Virus record (IMG/VR): IMGVR_UViG_3300032116_000001
Location: 248,001 to 312,000 of that record
Direction: 5' to 3' (one strand)
Source: a virus
Length of the DNA: 64,000 nucleotides
The notes beneath the pieces are model-generated. The model was given only the letters and a program-made list of their open reading frames with translations, ran no database searches and was not told where the DNA came from. Position 1 is the first letter of the stretch, and each line of letters begins with the position of its first letter. Shown piece by piece: positions 35,799 to 46,617 of the stretch. A program made the position numbers and the translations under genes.

Positions 35799-36575
35799 AT
35801 GAGTCATACTAATCCCCAAACACTAGAGCGAAAACACTACGATAATATCAAGGTGTTTTCGCCCGATGATATTTTGATGTTTTTAACTTCAAGAAGGAAG
35901 GCTAACTGGTATCTTAAAAAAGGCATTGCCGAAGATATCATCGGGGATGCGTCGTCAATTAAGCTGAAATTTAAGCCGAATCAGCTTGGCCATCACGGTG
36001 ATGATTTTTATCTTAATGAAAAAGACAATATTTGTGTATGTTGTGGTTCATCTTGTGAACTAACAAGACATCATGTCATACCTAAGTGTTTTAGCAGGTA
36101 TATGCCAGCAAAATACACAAAGCACTCGTCGCACGATGTTCTACTGCTGTGTCGTGTGTGCCACGAAAAGTACGAAGATTCTGCCACTGCTATTAAAATG
36201 CAAATGATTGAACCATTTGCACAAAACTATAGCGAAGTAAGAAAAGCCAGCAGTGCCGCCCGCGCCATACTTAACAACTATGACAATTTAAGCTTTGAAA
36301 GATTTCAACATTATTTTCATATCATTGAAAACTATTTAGATAATGATTTTAGCCAAGAAGCATTAAGAAATTTAGCCAACATAAATAGTGGATATCAAAA
36401 AAATTGGTGGGCCGAGTACATTGCCAATTTAGAAAACCTGGATGAATTTAATAAATTTTGGCGTTCACATTTTATTGAAACATTAAAACCAAAATATCTC
36501 CCGCACGGCTGGAGCGTAGATAGATTGCCAAGTCTTATTTTGGCGGAACAAAAACAAGAGGAATATTCATTATGA
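35799..36575 (+). CDS. HNH-type zinc protein (endonuclease-like), 258 aa
   Basis: A zinc HNH module at about residues 75-125: CVCCGSSCELTRHHVIPKCF followed by CRVCHEKY. The two CxxC and HH are consistent with an HNH fold. The N- and C-terminal parts are helical. It starts 10 bases after rtcB and overlaps prs by 4 bases (ATGA). A homing-type or nucleic-acid-processing role is possible. Confidence 0.65.
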   Translation: MSHTNPQTLERKHYDNIKVFSPDDILMFLTSRRKANWYLKKGIAEDIIGDASSIKLKFKPNQLGHHGDDFYLNEKDNICVCCGSSCELTRHHVIPKCFSRYMPAKYTKHSSHDVLLLCRVCHEKYEDSATAIKMQMIEPFAQNYSEVRKASSAARAILNNYDNLSFERFQHYFHIIENYLDNDFSQEALRNLANINSGYQKNWWAEYIANLENLDEFNKFWRSHFIETLKPKYLPHGWSVDRLPSLILAEQKQEEYSL

Positions 36576-37537
36576 ACAATATTATGGTTTTCGGCGGTGG
36601 GTCTCATCCCCAATTAACACATGATATTTGTAAAATAATGTCATTGTCTCCTGGTAAAACTTTAACAACTCGATTTTCTGATGGCGAAACGAGGGTAATC
36701 ATTGAGGATTCGGCTCGTGGGAAAGACGTATTCATCATTCAGCCGACTTGCGCTCCTGTGAATGACACATTTATGGAATTGTTTATCATGGCTGATGCTT
36801 TCAAGCGAGCTTCGGCAAGAACAATTACAGCTGTAATGCCTTATTTTGGATATGCCCGACAAGATAAGAAAGTGAAACCCAGAGAACCAATTACTGCCAG
36901 AATGGTGTGCGATTTTCTTAAAGCCACTGGTGTAAATAGAATAATGGCCATTGACATTCATGCTGAACAAATTCAAGGCTTCTTCGACGGTCCATTTGAC
37001 CATCTTTATGCTGGTCCAATTTTTGCCAATGCCCTGTCATATGTCGAGAAAACTCCAGATGATTATGTGATTGTCAGCCCTGACGCTTCTGGAACGAAAA
37101 GGGCGGAAAATCTTGCCAAACATTTAAATTGTGATTTTGCTATCATCACAAAAAACAGGCCGTCTCCAAATGCTGTTACACCAGGTAAGCTTATTGGTAA
37201 TGTAAAAGGCAAAAAATGTATCATATTGGATGATATGCTTGATACATGTGGAACTATTTGTCAGGCGGCTGACATGCTTATTGATGCTGGAGGCGTTTCT
37301 TCTATGGCTTGTTGCACTCATCCAGTTTTGTCGGGGAATGGAGCGAAAAAAATAGGAGAAAGCCAGTCCATTGAAAAGATTTTGGTTTTAGATACGATAC
37401 CCATTAGTCCACAAAAGCTTAATCAATTAAATAACAAGGCTGAAATTCTATCTTGTGCCGATTTGATTGCGCAATCTATCAAGTTGCATACAAGAGGGGA
37501 ATCTGTCAGCAGTTTGTTTTCGGAGTGGAGAGTTTGA
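36572..37537 (+). CDS. prs: Ribose-phosphate pyrophosphokinase (PRPP synthetase)-like
   Basis: 321 aa, full length. TRFSDGETRV, QPTCAPVNDTFMEL, PYFGYARQDKK (ATP/metal region), AIDIHAEQIQGFF, SPDASGTKRA, and the PRPP-binding loop IILDDMLDTCGTI are all present. It makes PRPP from ribose-5-phosphate and ATP. Phage Prs homologues include Adps of the NARP1 pathway, which pyrophosphorylates ADP-ribose instead, so the substrate is not settled. Translationally coupled with the HNH gene (ATGA) and nadD (TTGA). Confidence 0.88.
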   Translation: MNNIMVFGGGSHPQLTHDICKIMSLSPGKTLTTRFSDGETRVIIEDSARGKDVFIIQPTCAPVNDTFMELFIMADAFKRASARTITAVMPYFGYARQDKKVKPREPITARMVCDFLKATGVNRIMAIDIHAEQIQGFFDGPFDHLYAGPIFANALSYVEKTPDDYVIVSPDASGTKRAENLAKHLNCDFAIITKNRPSPNAVTPGKLIGNVKGKKCIILDDMLDTCGTICQAADMLIDAGGVSSMACCTHPVLSGNGAKKIGESQSIEKILVLDTIPISPQKLNQLNNKAEILSCADLIAQSIKLHTRGESVSSLFSEWRV

Positions 37538-38106
37538 GAGTTGGTATTTTCGGTGGGAGCTTTGATCCTCCTCACTTGGGTCACGCGCAAATTCTTTGCG
37601 ATGCTGTTCATGCAATAAATCTTGATAAAGTGATTGTTGTACCCGCGAAAGTGAGTCCTTTTAAAATTGGTTCCACAAAAACACCCCCAGAGCACAGACT
37701 CAGAATGTCTCAGTTGGCATTTCCGAATGCATCGGTAAGTGACATAGAGATAGCTCGCCCAGAACCAAGTTTTTCATATTACACATTGCTTGATTTTCAA
37801 AAGATTATAAACGGGGAATTTTGGTGGATAGGGGGCACTGATTTATTATCAGGGTTAACAAAATGGCACAAAATCGAAGAGATGGCTGGTGCTTGTCGTT
37901 TTGCGATAGGCAATAGGCCTGGGTTTTGCAAGAGGCAGGAAGATGATTTACCTGACTGGCTTGTTAATAAAATTGACTTCTTTGACTCTGATCACGGAAT
38001 TAGCCTGTCTTCCACTGTGATTAGAGAAAATAAAGACATATGGGAATCTGGTCTTGACCCCTTAGTGAGAGAATATATTGCGTCTCAAAATTTATATCTA
38101 CAATAA
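37534..38106 (+). CDS. nadD: Nicotinate/nicotinamide-nucleotide adenylyltransferase
   Basis: 190 aa from a TTG start at 37534 (MRVGIFGGSFDPPHLGH) overlapping the prs stop by 4 bases; this replaces an in-frame ATG at 37453 inside prs. The GxFDPxHxGH nucleotidyltransferase motif, PPEHRLRM, WWIGGTDLLSGLTKWHK and SLSSTVIR (for the usual ISST.IR) identify NadD. It adenylates NaMN to NaAD. With nadE (49854) it would complete NAD synthesis from NaMN. Confidence 0.9.
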   Translation: MRVGIFGGSFDPPHLGHAQILCDAVHAINLDKVIVVPAKVSPFKIGSTKTPPEHRLRMSQLAFPNASVSDIEIARPEPSFSYYTLLDFQKIINGEFWWIGGTDLLSGLTKWHKIEEMAGACRFAIGNRPGFCKRQEDDLPDWLVNKIDFFDSDHGISLSSTVIRENKDIWESGLDPLVREYIASQNLYLQ

Positions 38107-38118
38107 CTAAGCGCACCT

Positions 38119-38158
38119 AAAAAAATCCCCTTTTTTCAAGCCTTAGATAAGATATAAT
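38119..38158 (+). promoter_or_regulatory. Promoter-like element, TCCCC motif copy 3, upstream of ruvB
   Basis: AAAAAATCCCCTTTTTT at 38120-38136, then TATAAT at 38153-38158 with 17 bases between CTTTTT and TATAAT. An expected start near 38165 leaves a 15-base leader with AAGG before the ATG at 38180. This is the best-formed copy of the repeated element. Confidence 0.6.
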
Positions 38159-38179
38159 AGACATCAAGGCACATTTAAA

Positions 38180-39229
38180 ATGAGTACCACAATTAACACT
38201 GAATTTCGTCCCCTTACCTTCGCTGACTATTCGGGCCAGGAAGAAAGCAAGACCTACCTGCAGCTTAAAGTTTCGGCTTTCAAGAAGACTCGCCAGGCGG
38301 CAGGGCACGTGCTTTTCCTTGGCCCCTCGGGTCTTGGTAAGACTACGATTGCTACGATCTTTGCGAATGAACTTGGTGTTCGATTTCATCAGTTGATGGG
38401 CACTCGCATCAAGTCTTTTCAGGATATTATCAATATCGTTCAAAACATTAAGGAAAATGATATTGTTTTCATTGACGAAATTCACGCCTTGAATTCTCGT
38501 ATTCAGGAAGAGTTGTATATCTTGATGGAAGATTTTGCTTACGATCACTTTAGTCACCACTATGGCAAGAGTATTCGCCGAACTGTTCCGCGATTTACTC
38601 TGATTGGTGCCACTACTCATGCTGGCGATCTTAACGCTCCGCTTCTTGCACGGTTTCAAGATCGTATTGAACTTTCGCCTTACTCTCGTGCTCAGTTGAC
38701 CGAAATGATTATTAAGGCTGGGAAGCGCATGTACATGATTGATATTCCTGTGATTATTGCTGATAATCTTGCTAGACTTTCTCGACGAACTGCCCGCCAT
38801 GCGTATAGTTTGCTCAAGAGTTACATGGAAGTTGTTGAGGCTATGACCCCTGGAAATGTTACTGCAAATGATCTTGCCCTTGACTTGCTGGAAAAGACAC
38901 TTCGCATGAAGCGCATTGACCCAATCCTTGGCCTTGACGTTGCTTCACGCAAGTATCTTGTTGCTATTCTGCGCGATCCTTCGCCCATGGGTATCAAGTC
39001 TTTGGCCACGATGATTAATGAACAGGAAAGCACGATTAGTTACATGATTGAGCCCTTCTTGTTCTCTGATACCACTCTTTCGTACAACGGTCAGGACTTT
39101 TCTGGTCCCATGGCCCGACCGACGAAGAAGGGTCGAGTTGTTACCGAAGTGGCTGAAGCTTATATTCTGGCTTGCCAAAATCTTCAAAAAGAATCTGGAT
39201 GGTTTAATAACGAGTCGTTGACTTTTTAA
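38180..39229 (+). CDS. ruvB: RuvB-like Holliday-junction branch-migration ATPase
   Basis: 349 aa. FRPLTFADYSGQEE, Walker A GPSGLGKTT, Walker B VFIDEIHALN, sensor 1 LIGATTHAGDLNAPLLARF, and a C-terminal winged-helix (IEPFLFSDTTLSYNGQDF) are all RuvB features. No ruvA is visible. Base composition appears higher in GC than the flanking genes, with codons such as CGT/CGC and CTT/CTC, so recent transfer or high expression is possible. Confidence 0.85.
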   Translation: MSTTINTEFRPLTFADYSGQEESKTYLQLKVSAFKKTRQAAGHVLFLGPSGLGKTTIATIFANELGVRFHQLMGTRIKSFQDIINIVQNIKENDIVFIDEIHALNSRIQEELYILMEDFAYDHFSHHYGKSIRRTVPRFTLIGATTHAGDLNAPLLARFQDRIELSPYSRAQLTEMIIKAGKRMYMIDIPVIIADNLARLSRRTARHAYSLLKSYMEVVEAMTPGNVTANDLALDLLEKTLRMKRIDPILGLDVASRKYLVAILRDPSPMGIKSLATMINEQESTISYMIEPFLFSDTTLSYNGQDFSGPMARPTKKGRVVTEVAEAYILACQNLQKESGWFNNESLTF

Positions 39230-39263
39230 AAAACACACTAAAACCAATAAGGTATAGACTAAT

Positions 39264-40574
39264 ATGACGCAAAACACACAAGTCACTATGGACATGATTG
39301 ATCCCAAGATGTACACAACTGTATTTTCAACGGGTATTCTTGAGGCTGTCACAAGTAAAGACGGCCTCAAGTTTTGGCAAGGGCATGTTGCTTGTACACA
39401 TGACGAATCTACATGGGTGACATACACTACTTATTGCCAACTTCTTGCAGGGGGAAAGATTTCCGCAGATGAAAATAACTGGCCATCTTTACAAGGGTCT
39501 GACATTTCAAAGATTACTATTAGTGCCCCAACGGTAATTAAGGGTAAAAACATTGGCAGATCGAATGAGACAACCCCGAAAGAACAAGCATTATTCGAGA
39601 TTGATTCTACATATAAAAAGCAAATTGATAAAGGCTATTATCCTATTGGCGAGAAGACGGCAAGAGAAGGAGCATTGGTCTTACCTATGCTTGCGTACCC
39701 ATTTCCCGACAAGGCTCATAAAGTGGAATTCCCATTAACATTACAGCCAAAATACGATGGAATAAGGGCAATTTGTGATGGTGAAAAGATGTGGAGTAGA
39801 AAGGGCAAGGAATTTTCCCCAAATATCGTTGCTCATTTCTTTAAAAACAATGATCTAGAGAAAAATGAAATTAAAGTAGGCCAGGTCACCTTGTCTGATT
39901 TACTCTCAGATAATGATAGTGAAAGTATTGTAGGCGGATTGGATACACTTGGTTATATTGTAGACGGCGAACTAATTCTCCCCGAAGGTTACTCTTTGCA
40001 AGAGACGGTTAGCGCGGCAAAGAAATTCTACCCCGATTTGTCTCCCAAACTTTTGTATCGAATCTACGACGTTGTTGAACCCGATCTATGCTATACTGAG
40101 AGATACAAAATCGTACAAGAAATTGTAGCGAAATCAAATCATCCCCAGATCGTAGCCGCGCCTATTCATGTTATTGAAAGTGAAGAAGAAATGCATCCTG
40201 TACATGAGCGGTATGTAGCGGAGGGCTGGGAGGGAACCATGATCCGATTACATGGCATGGGTTACAAAGTGGGTCAACGCACTCACCAGTTATTAAAGCT
40301 TAAAGACTTTCTTGAAGAAGAATTTCTTGTGATCGGAGTAAAAGAAGGCGGCGGAAAATTTGCGGGTGCGGCAATTTTTATCTGCCAGACTAATGATGGA
40401 GCCGTGTTTGACACTGTGCCGATTGGGACAATGGAGCAAAGACAATATTATTTCCAAAATTCTCATGAAGTAATCGGGTCTTACTGGACGGTGCGCTTCC
40501 AGGCCTGGACCAAAGATCGAAAACCACAATTTGGCCGCGCTATTAATCAACGTGATGTGGATGTGCAGGGATGA
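39264..40574 (+). CDS. ATP-dependent DNA ligase
   Basis: 436 aa. Nucleotidyltransferase motif I KYDGIRAIC (adenylated Lys near 162), MWSRKGKEF (motif Ia), GELI (motif III), EGTMIRLHG (motif IV), and LLKLKDF (motif V) are present, followed by an OB domain (EGGGKFAGAAIF, WTVRFQ). It seals nicks in DNA. The first ~120 residues are an unusual N-terminal extension. It overlaps the next gene by ATGA. Confidence 0.88.
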   Translation: MTQNTQVTMDMIDPKMYTTVFSTGILEAVTSKDGLKFWQGHVACTHDESTWVTYTTYCQLLAGGKISADENNWPSLQGSDISKITISAPTVIKGKNIGRSNETTPKEQALFEIDSTYKKQIDKGYYPIGEKTAREGALVLPMLAYPFPDKAHKVEFPLTLQPKYDGIRAICDGEKMWSRKGKEFSPNIVAHFFKNNDLEKNEIKVGQVTLSDLLSDNDSESIVGGLDTLGYIVDGELILPEGYSLQETVSAAKKFYPDLSPKLLYRIYDVVEPDLCYTERYKIVQEIVAKSNHPQIVAAPIHVIESEEEMHPVHERYVAEGWEGTMIRLHGMGYKVGQRTHQLLKLKDFLEEEFLVIGVKEGGGKFAGAAIFICQTNDGAVFDTVPIGTMEQRQYYFQNSHEVIGSYWTVRFQAWTKDRKPQFGRAINQRDVDVQG

Positions 40575-40966
40575 GTAAGTATCAGAGTAAATACATCGCT
40601 TTTGTGGTCGGAGCAGGGGAGGGTTGTGATTACACGATGGGTTGTAATCGCAGCCTCTTTGAGATCGTGGCAGAAACAGATGACCAGGCACACAAGGGGC
40701 TGTTTGAACTTCTATTTGGCGAGTGGTGTGAAGATAGAAAATGCTGGGTAAGCTCTGGGTTACATAATCCCGACAATCGTGTTGGCGAGGTGTATCTGTT
40801 CAAGGTTGACTCGTGCTCAGGAAACATCATAAGCGAGATGCTTCAGACAAAAGATATTTTTGACAATTCCGAAAAAGAGCAGATCGAGACAATTCGCCGT
40901 CATAAGTCCGAGGAAGCGGAACGCCTTGAATATGAGCGCCTCAAAGCCAAGTTCGGAGAACAATGA
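40571..40966 (+). CDS. Hypothetical protein between two ligase genes, 131 aa
   Basis: It overlaps both neighbours by four bases (ATGA), so it is made together with the DNA and RNA ligases. Motifs: GAGEGCDYTMGCNRSLFEIVA and a long charged C-terminal helix (EAERLEYERLKAKFGEQ). No family recognised. Confidence 0.65.
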   Translation: MSKYQSKYIAFVVGAGEGCDYTMGCNRSLFEIVAETDDQAHKGLFELLFGEWCEDRKCWVSSGLHNPDNRVGEVYLFKVDSCSGNIISEMLQTKDIFDNSEKEQIETIRRHKSEEAERLEYERLKAKFGEQ

Positions 40967-41577
40967 AATCCTATCCATCTATTCCGCAAAGTACAGGCCA
41001 GTCATTTTGTGAGTTTCAGGCGTATGTTTTTGACAAACTTGACGGATCGAACTTGCGCTTTGAATGGGCGCGAAAATCGGGCTGGGGCAAGTTTGGGACA
41101 CGTAATCGGTTATTTGACGAGAGCGATCCTGTATTTGGCTCGGCAATACCCATCTTCTTTGATACTCTTGCCGAGCCCATCGAGAGAGTTGCGAGCATGG
41201 AAAAATGGGAACGTGTCACAGTATATGCCGAGTTCTGGGGCGAGAAAAGTTTTGCTGGCTTACATGAACCTGGTGATCCTAAAGTCCTAACACTCTTTGA
41301 TGTCGCACCTCACAAGAAGGGTTTACTCGGCCCACAAGAGTTTTTGAAGAAGTTCGACCACCTTCCAATTCCTAAGCTTCTAGGCCAGATGAAATGGACA
41401 CGCGACTTAGTACAGCGTGTGCGAGAGGGCGAACTTGAAGGAGTGACTTTTGAGGGAGTGGTTGGCAAGGCTGGCGAGGGTCACAAGCTCATTATGGCCA
41501 AAGCAAAAACTCAAGCCTGGATCGATGCAGTTCGGTCCCGATGTGGCGCAACCGCCGATCAGATAATTGCCAGTTAA
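40963..41577 (+). CDS. RNA ligase (Rnl2-like nucleotidyltransferase)
   Basis: 204 aa. Motif I FDKLDGSNLRFEW (adenylated Lys), GTRNRLF (motif Ia), VYAEFWGEKSF (motif III), EGVTFEGVVGKA (motif IV), and KLIMAKAKT (motif V) fit the Rnl2/DraRnl group. It seals 5'-phosphate/3'-OH RNA ends. With RtcB this gives the phage two different chemistries for RNA repair. Higher GC than many neighbours. Confidence 0.78.
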   Translation: MKSYPSIPQSTGQSFCEFQAYVFDKLDGSNLRFEWARKSGWGKFGTRNRLFDESDPVFGSAIPIFFDTLAEPIERVASMEKWERVTVYAEFWGEKSFAGLHEPGDPKVLTLFDVAPHKKGLLGPQEFLKKFDHLPIPKLLGQMKWTRDLVQRVREGELEGVTFEGVVGKAGEGHKLIMAKAKTQAWIDAVRSRCGATADQIIAS

Positions 41578-41604
41578 AATCCCATTTGCTGTATCTAGTA
41601 AATT

Positions 41605-42504
41605 ATGATGTTTAATACGAAGCGGTTTTTGGTGACGGGCGGAGCAGGCTTTATAGGCACGCAACTTATAAAGCATCTGCTCAATAAATACGAAGACTGT
41701 GTTATACTTTCAGTTGATAATTATTTCACAGGCCTTATTGAAAACCATATCACAGACCCAAGAGTTACTTACTTGGCATGCTGCACGACAGAGATAAATC
41801 AAAATGCGTCTACTGTAAATTTCAGCCCCGATATTGTTTTTCATCTAGGTGAATTCAGTCGAATAGTTAAAAGTTTTGACGATATTGAAGAATGTCATAA
41901 ATTTAACATGGCTGGAACTTTTCAGGTGCTTCTCTATTGCCGAAAAACTAATGCTCGTTTAGTTTATGCAGCTTCTTCATCAAAATTTGGCAACAATGGC
42001 GAAGACCAGCACTTATCCCCTTATGCCTGGATGAAAGCCAAAAATATAGAACTTATAAATAATTGGCATCATTGGTATGGGCTTGATTTCGTAATCACAT
42101 ATTTTTATAATGTATATGGTCCTGGTCAAATTATGAGCGGAGATTATGCTGCTGTGATCGGAAGATTTCAGCAGCAAGTTATTGACAATCAGCCGATCAC
42201 TGTGGTTGCCCCTGGAACTCAAAGGCGAGATTTTACCAACGTTGAAGATATTGTCCGAGGCATTGTTCTCGCCGCAGAAAAAGGATCAGGCGATGGATAT
42301 TTACTTGGAACAGGTAAAAACTATACTCTTTTAGAAATTGCCGAAGCTTTTGATCATCCTTATATGATAATTCCAGAGCGCAAAGGCGAAAGATTTTCTG
42401 GACAAGCATATCCATCAAAAGCCGAAGAAGAGCTTGGGTGGGTTGCGGAACATAATATCATTGAATACATTAAAAACTGGAAAAAAGAATTCACAAAGCC
42501 ATAA
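41605..42504 (+). CDS. NAD-dependent nucleotide-sugar epimerase/dehydratase
   Basis: 299 aa extended SDR. FLVTGGAGFIGTQLIKHL (NAD-binding GxxGxxG), VFHLGEFSR, YAASSSKFGN, and the catalytic YAWMK (YxxxK) near residue 141; then YFYNVYGPGQ and QRRDFTNVEDIVRGI. It probably changes a UDP- or dTDP-sugar for the phage glycosyltransferases. AAGGAATT is not present; no clear RBS. Confidence 0.85.
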   Translation: MMFNTKRFLVTGGAGFIGTQLIKHLLNKYEDCVILSVDNYFTGLIENHITDPRVTYLACCTTEINQNASTVNFSPDIVFHLGEFSRIVKSFDDIEECHKFNMAGTFQVLLYCRKTNARLVYAASSSKFGNNGEDQHLSPYAWMKAKNIELINNWHHWYGLDFVITYFYNVYGPGQIMSGDYAAVIGRFQQQVIDNQPITVVAPGTQRRDFTNVEDIVRGIVLAAEKGSGDGYLLGTGKNYTLLEIAEAFDHPYMIIPERKGERFSGQAYPSKAEEELGWVAEHNIIEYIKNWKKEFTKP

Positions 42505-42573
42505 TTAATATGAACACTATGTTTGTTTTATCTGTATAAGTTCAATTAGTTCTTAAACAGAAGGAATTACTAA

Positions 42574-44217
<1,644 letters not shown>

Positions 44218-44240
44218 TTGTTGTATAACAATATTTGACT

Positions 44241-44274
44241 CAAGAGGACAAACTAAATTTAGTTTGTCCTCTTG
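44241..44274. terminator. 34-bp perfect palindrome after groEL
   Basis: Bases 44241-44257 are the exact reverse complement of 44258-44274 (left arm CAAGAGGACAAACTAAA). It lies between groEL and the first pseudopilin gene. There is no strong T run after it, so it may be an operator or processing hairpin rather than a simple terminator. Confidence 0.65.
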
Positions 44275-44302
44275 GCTTTGAAAATATCCCAGGTAAACAT
44301 AT

Positions 44303-45178
44303 ATGAAGAAAGCCTTTACGCTCATCGAACTTCTTGTTGTTATCGCAATTATTGCTATTTTAGCTGCGATTCTTTTCCCCGTCTTTTCTCAGGCCAAGCT
44401 TGCCGCCAAGAAAACTGTTGGTTTAACCCAAGTTAAACAGATTGGAACATCAATGCAGCTGTATGTCGGCGATTATGATGACATGCTGTTTCCGTACCGA
44501 CTTAATGGTACACAAAACCCCGATTATGCCCGCGCCATTGCTGCTCGGGGGCAGGCGTATGCCGATAGCGTTGTAGGAACTAGTGCAAGAAATGTTATTT
44601 TCTTTAACCAGCTTCTGCAACCATATATGAAAAATAATGATATTTTCAAGGCACCTACCAAGCCAAATGCCTGGGCTGGCGTTGATACTTTCGGTTCTGA
44701 CACTGAACCTGCATTCCGATCTTACGGCGGACAAAACAGCTATGGTGTTAACAATTATGTGTTTACATCTCAGGCGGGCACGTCATCAATCGGCGGGGGG
44801 CTTAATATGGGCGAAATAGCAGAACCAAGCAATACTTTGATTATGGTTGATGCAAGCTATTATAATGTTCTTCCCCGATTCGTTGGAAGACTTAATGGAT
44901 ACACTGGCACATTTAATGTGTGCAGCAGCAGTTACCCGTTGTATTGGAAGAATCTCGGCAACTCCTATCTCTTTAGATGGAATGGTGGACCAAACACGCC
45001 ATCTGACGCTGAAGCTCTGCGATTGATTAATAACCGATATAATGGACCATTGAATATGGTTCAGGGCGACACTAGTTCAAGAGCCGTTGCAGCTAATGCA
45101 ATTCTGAACAACCTGAGAGATCGGGGCGCAGAATCATTTTGGGACCCATACAAACTCGGCAACACTCCATGTCCGTAA
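44303..45178 (+). CDS. Type IV pseudopilin-like protein 1
   Basis: 291 aa. A short leader MKKA then [18 protein letters not shown], the prepilin cleavage/methylation motif with Glu5, and [14 protein letters not shown], followed by a globular Ser/Gly/Asn/Tyr-rich domain. This wording is common in Armatimonadota, Planctomycetes and related pseudopilins (DUF1559-like). The typical H-x9-DG motif is not clear here. In a phage it could modify the host pilus (superinfection exclusion), or be a passenger gene. Confidence 0.8.
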   Translation: MKKAFTLIELLVVIAIIAILAAILFPVFSQAKLAAKKTVGLTQVKQIGTSMQLYVGDYDDMLFPYRLNGTQNPDYARAIAARGQAYADSVVGTSARNVIFFNQLLQPYMKNNDIFKAPTKPNAWAGVDTFGSDTEPAFRSYGGQNSYGVNNYVFTSQAGTSSIGGGLNMGEIAEPSNTLIMVDASYYNVLPRFVGRLNGYTGTFNVCSSSYPLYWKNLGNSYLFRWNGGPNTPSDAEALRLINNRYNGPLNMVQGDTSSRAVAANAILNNLRDRGAESFWDPYKLGNTPCP

Positions 45179-45209
45179 TGCAACAAAACTGCATTATATA
45201 ACGTATAAT

Positions 45210-45241
45210 AATTGGCTCAACTGATTGTAGTTGGGCCAATT
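45210..45241 (+). terminator. Hairpin between the two pseudopilin genes
   Basis: AATTGGCTCAACT (45210-45222) pairs with AGTTGGGCCAATT (45229-45241) with one wobble. It follows the first pseudopilin stop and is close (14 bases) to the next ATG, so it may terminate or regulate. Confidence 0.6.
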
Positions 45242-45255
45242 ATATTAGAATTATT

Positions 45256-46017
45256 ATGAGACAGGCTTTTACACTTATTGAATTACTTGTTGTGATCGCA
45301 ATTATCGCGGTTTTGGCTGCAATCCTTTTCCCAGTTTTTTCACAAGCAAAGGAAGCTGCCAAGAAAACTCAGTCGATTTCCAACATGCGCCAACTTGGTA
45401 TTTCCTGGCAGCTTTACAATACTGACTACGATGATACCTTAATGAGAGTTTCTGTGCCTGATGAGCATGGTGTGGTTTATTGGTGGGGATGTTGGGAAGA
45501 AGACGAACAAGAACTTAGAGTTGAGGAAGGCCTTTTATATCCTTATACTCGAAACAATGGTATTTACAAGGATTCATCTTTTAATGCTCAAGTTACGGGA
45601 AGTATGAATTTCTCTGGGTATGGATATAATTATGCTTATTTGAGTCCGTCAACTTATTCTCCTCCGAACTGGGAAGAAAATCCCATTCCCGTAAATGCTT
45701 CATCGATTGAGTTTCCATCTGAGACAGTCGCTTTTGCATCAAATGCGAGACTAAATACATGGGCTTATGACAATCCTGTTTTAGAGGGCACGGGATACTT
45801 AGAGCCACCTTCTTTCGATTTCCCAACATTTCAGGGCCGACACAATAAGCATGGCGTAGTACTTTGGTCTGACGGGCATGCCAAGGCGCAAAAGCCTATT
45901 TTGAGGACTGGGGACTTCGGCTGGGGATATAACGGGGCTCAGTTTGCCCCATATAATCTTGGGGAAATAGATAAAGATGGTAATCTTTCAACTGATGAAC
46001 TTTTTGATTTAGAGTGA
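45256..46017 (+). CDS. Type IV pseudopilin-like protein 2
   Basis: 253 aa. MRQA then [18 protein letters not shown] and [19 protein letters not shown], nearly identical to the preceding gene at the N-terminus, then a different globular domain. The C-terminal part has H-x9-DG ([12 protein letters not shown]), a signature of the DUF1559-type pseudopilins. It ends 47 bases before the tmRNA. Close pairing with pseudopilin 1 suggests a duplicated unit from the host. Confidence 0.82.
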   Translation: MRQAFTLIELLVVIAIIAVLAAILFPVFSQAKEAAKKTQSISNMRQLGISWQLYNTDYDDTLMRVSVPDEHGVVYWWGCWEEDEQELRVEEGLLYPYTRNNGIYKDSSFNAQVTGSMNFSGYGYNYAYLSPSTYSPPNWEENPIPVNASSIEFPSETVAFASNARLNTWAYDNPVLEGTGYLEPPSFDFPTFQGRHNKHGVVLWSDGHAKAQKPILRTGDFGWGYNGAQFAPYNLGEIDKDGNLSTDELFDLE

Positions 46018-46064
46018 ATTTGCAACAGGTGTTGATCAACAAACGTAGAATAATAAAACACTAC

Positions 46065-46422
46065 GGGGGCATAAGGGATCGATTGACGTTGCTATCTTAT
46101 GTTTGCAAGGCGCGGATGTATCCTTGGCCGCGATAACAAAGGATGCAAAAAGTAAATGCGGAAAACAACTTCGCTTTCGCTGCTTAATTAAGCTGGCGCA
46201 TGAACCTGAGACGAGTCTGTAGTTAATGGGGATTGTAAAATAAATCAGACTTAGCTTTGAAACTTCGGCTTGTAGTTGAAAAAGCGATATTAATCAAGCT
46301 GCTGTCAAGAAAGTGCTGGCCTCTAGCCAAAGCTTGACTTAAGATTAATATGAGGAGAACCTTGTGGCGAGCATAGGCTCTGTACGGACAACAAGCGGGT
46401 TCAAATCCCGCTGCCTCCACCA
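46065..46422 (+). ncRNA. ssrA: tmRNA (transfer-messenger RNA)
   Basis: About 358 nt. The 5' end GGGGGCA (46065-46071) pairs perfectly (one G-U) with TGCCTCC (46412-46418) before ACCA, and the T-arm GCGGGTTCAAATCCCGC precedes it, so it has the tRNA-like ends of tmRNA. The tag frame reads VNAENNFAFAA then TAA (46152-46187), ending in the AA needed for ClpXP recognition. The resume codon is not certain; it might be GTA 46152 or GCG 46158. It rescues stalled ribosomes and tags the products. A phage-encoded tmRNA is rare. Confidence 0.88.
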
Positions 46423-46427
46423 ATTTT

Positions 46428-46461
46428 GCAGTATGATTTTTTCATACTGCTTTTATTTTTT
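46428..46461. terminator. Terminator after tmRNA
   Basis: GCAGTATGA (46428-46436), TTTTT loop, TCATACTGC (46442-46450), then a run of T (TTTTATTTTTT). It also lies at the 3' end of the leftward 54-aa gene. Confidence 0.85.
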
Positions 46462-46617
46462 GGGCGGACTCAACTTAAACATGCCCACAGGGGCTTTTTT
46501 AATAAAATGCTGAGCAGCCAAAAGTGAATAGAATTTTTTAATATCTCCTGCTTTAAATTTGACTCCGCTATAAACTCCAGGCCGACTGCATTCTACATAA
46601 AAAACTTTTCGGTTCAT
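46453..46617 (-). CDS. Small basic protein, 54 aa
   Basis: ATG at 46617 reading MNRKVFYVECSRPGVYSGVK, then a Lys-rich helix and a C-terminal KLSPPKK, stop TAA at 46453. It lies in the gap between tmRNA and the first tRNA, on the opposite strand, and is too short for most ORF scans. The start has no good Shine-Dalgarno, so the call is tentative. Confidence 0.45.
   Translation of the reverse strand: MNRKVFYVECSRPGVYSGVKFKAGDIKKFYSLLAAQHFIKKAPVGMFKLSPPKK

Noticed and set aside
39264-39738. Alternative frames in the DNA ligase N-terminal region
   Set aside because: They are antisense or shifted shadows of the ligase gene without independent support.
46223-46423. Leftward open frame starting MVEAAGFEPA over the tmRNA
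   Set aside because: This is the well-known false translation of the antisense strand of tRNA-like T-arms; the tmRNA explains the sequence.
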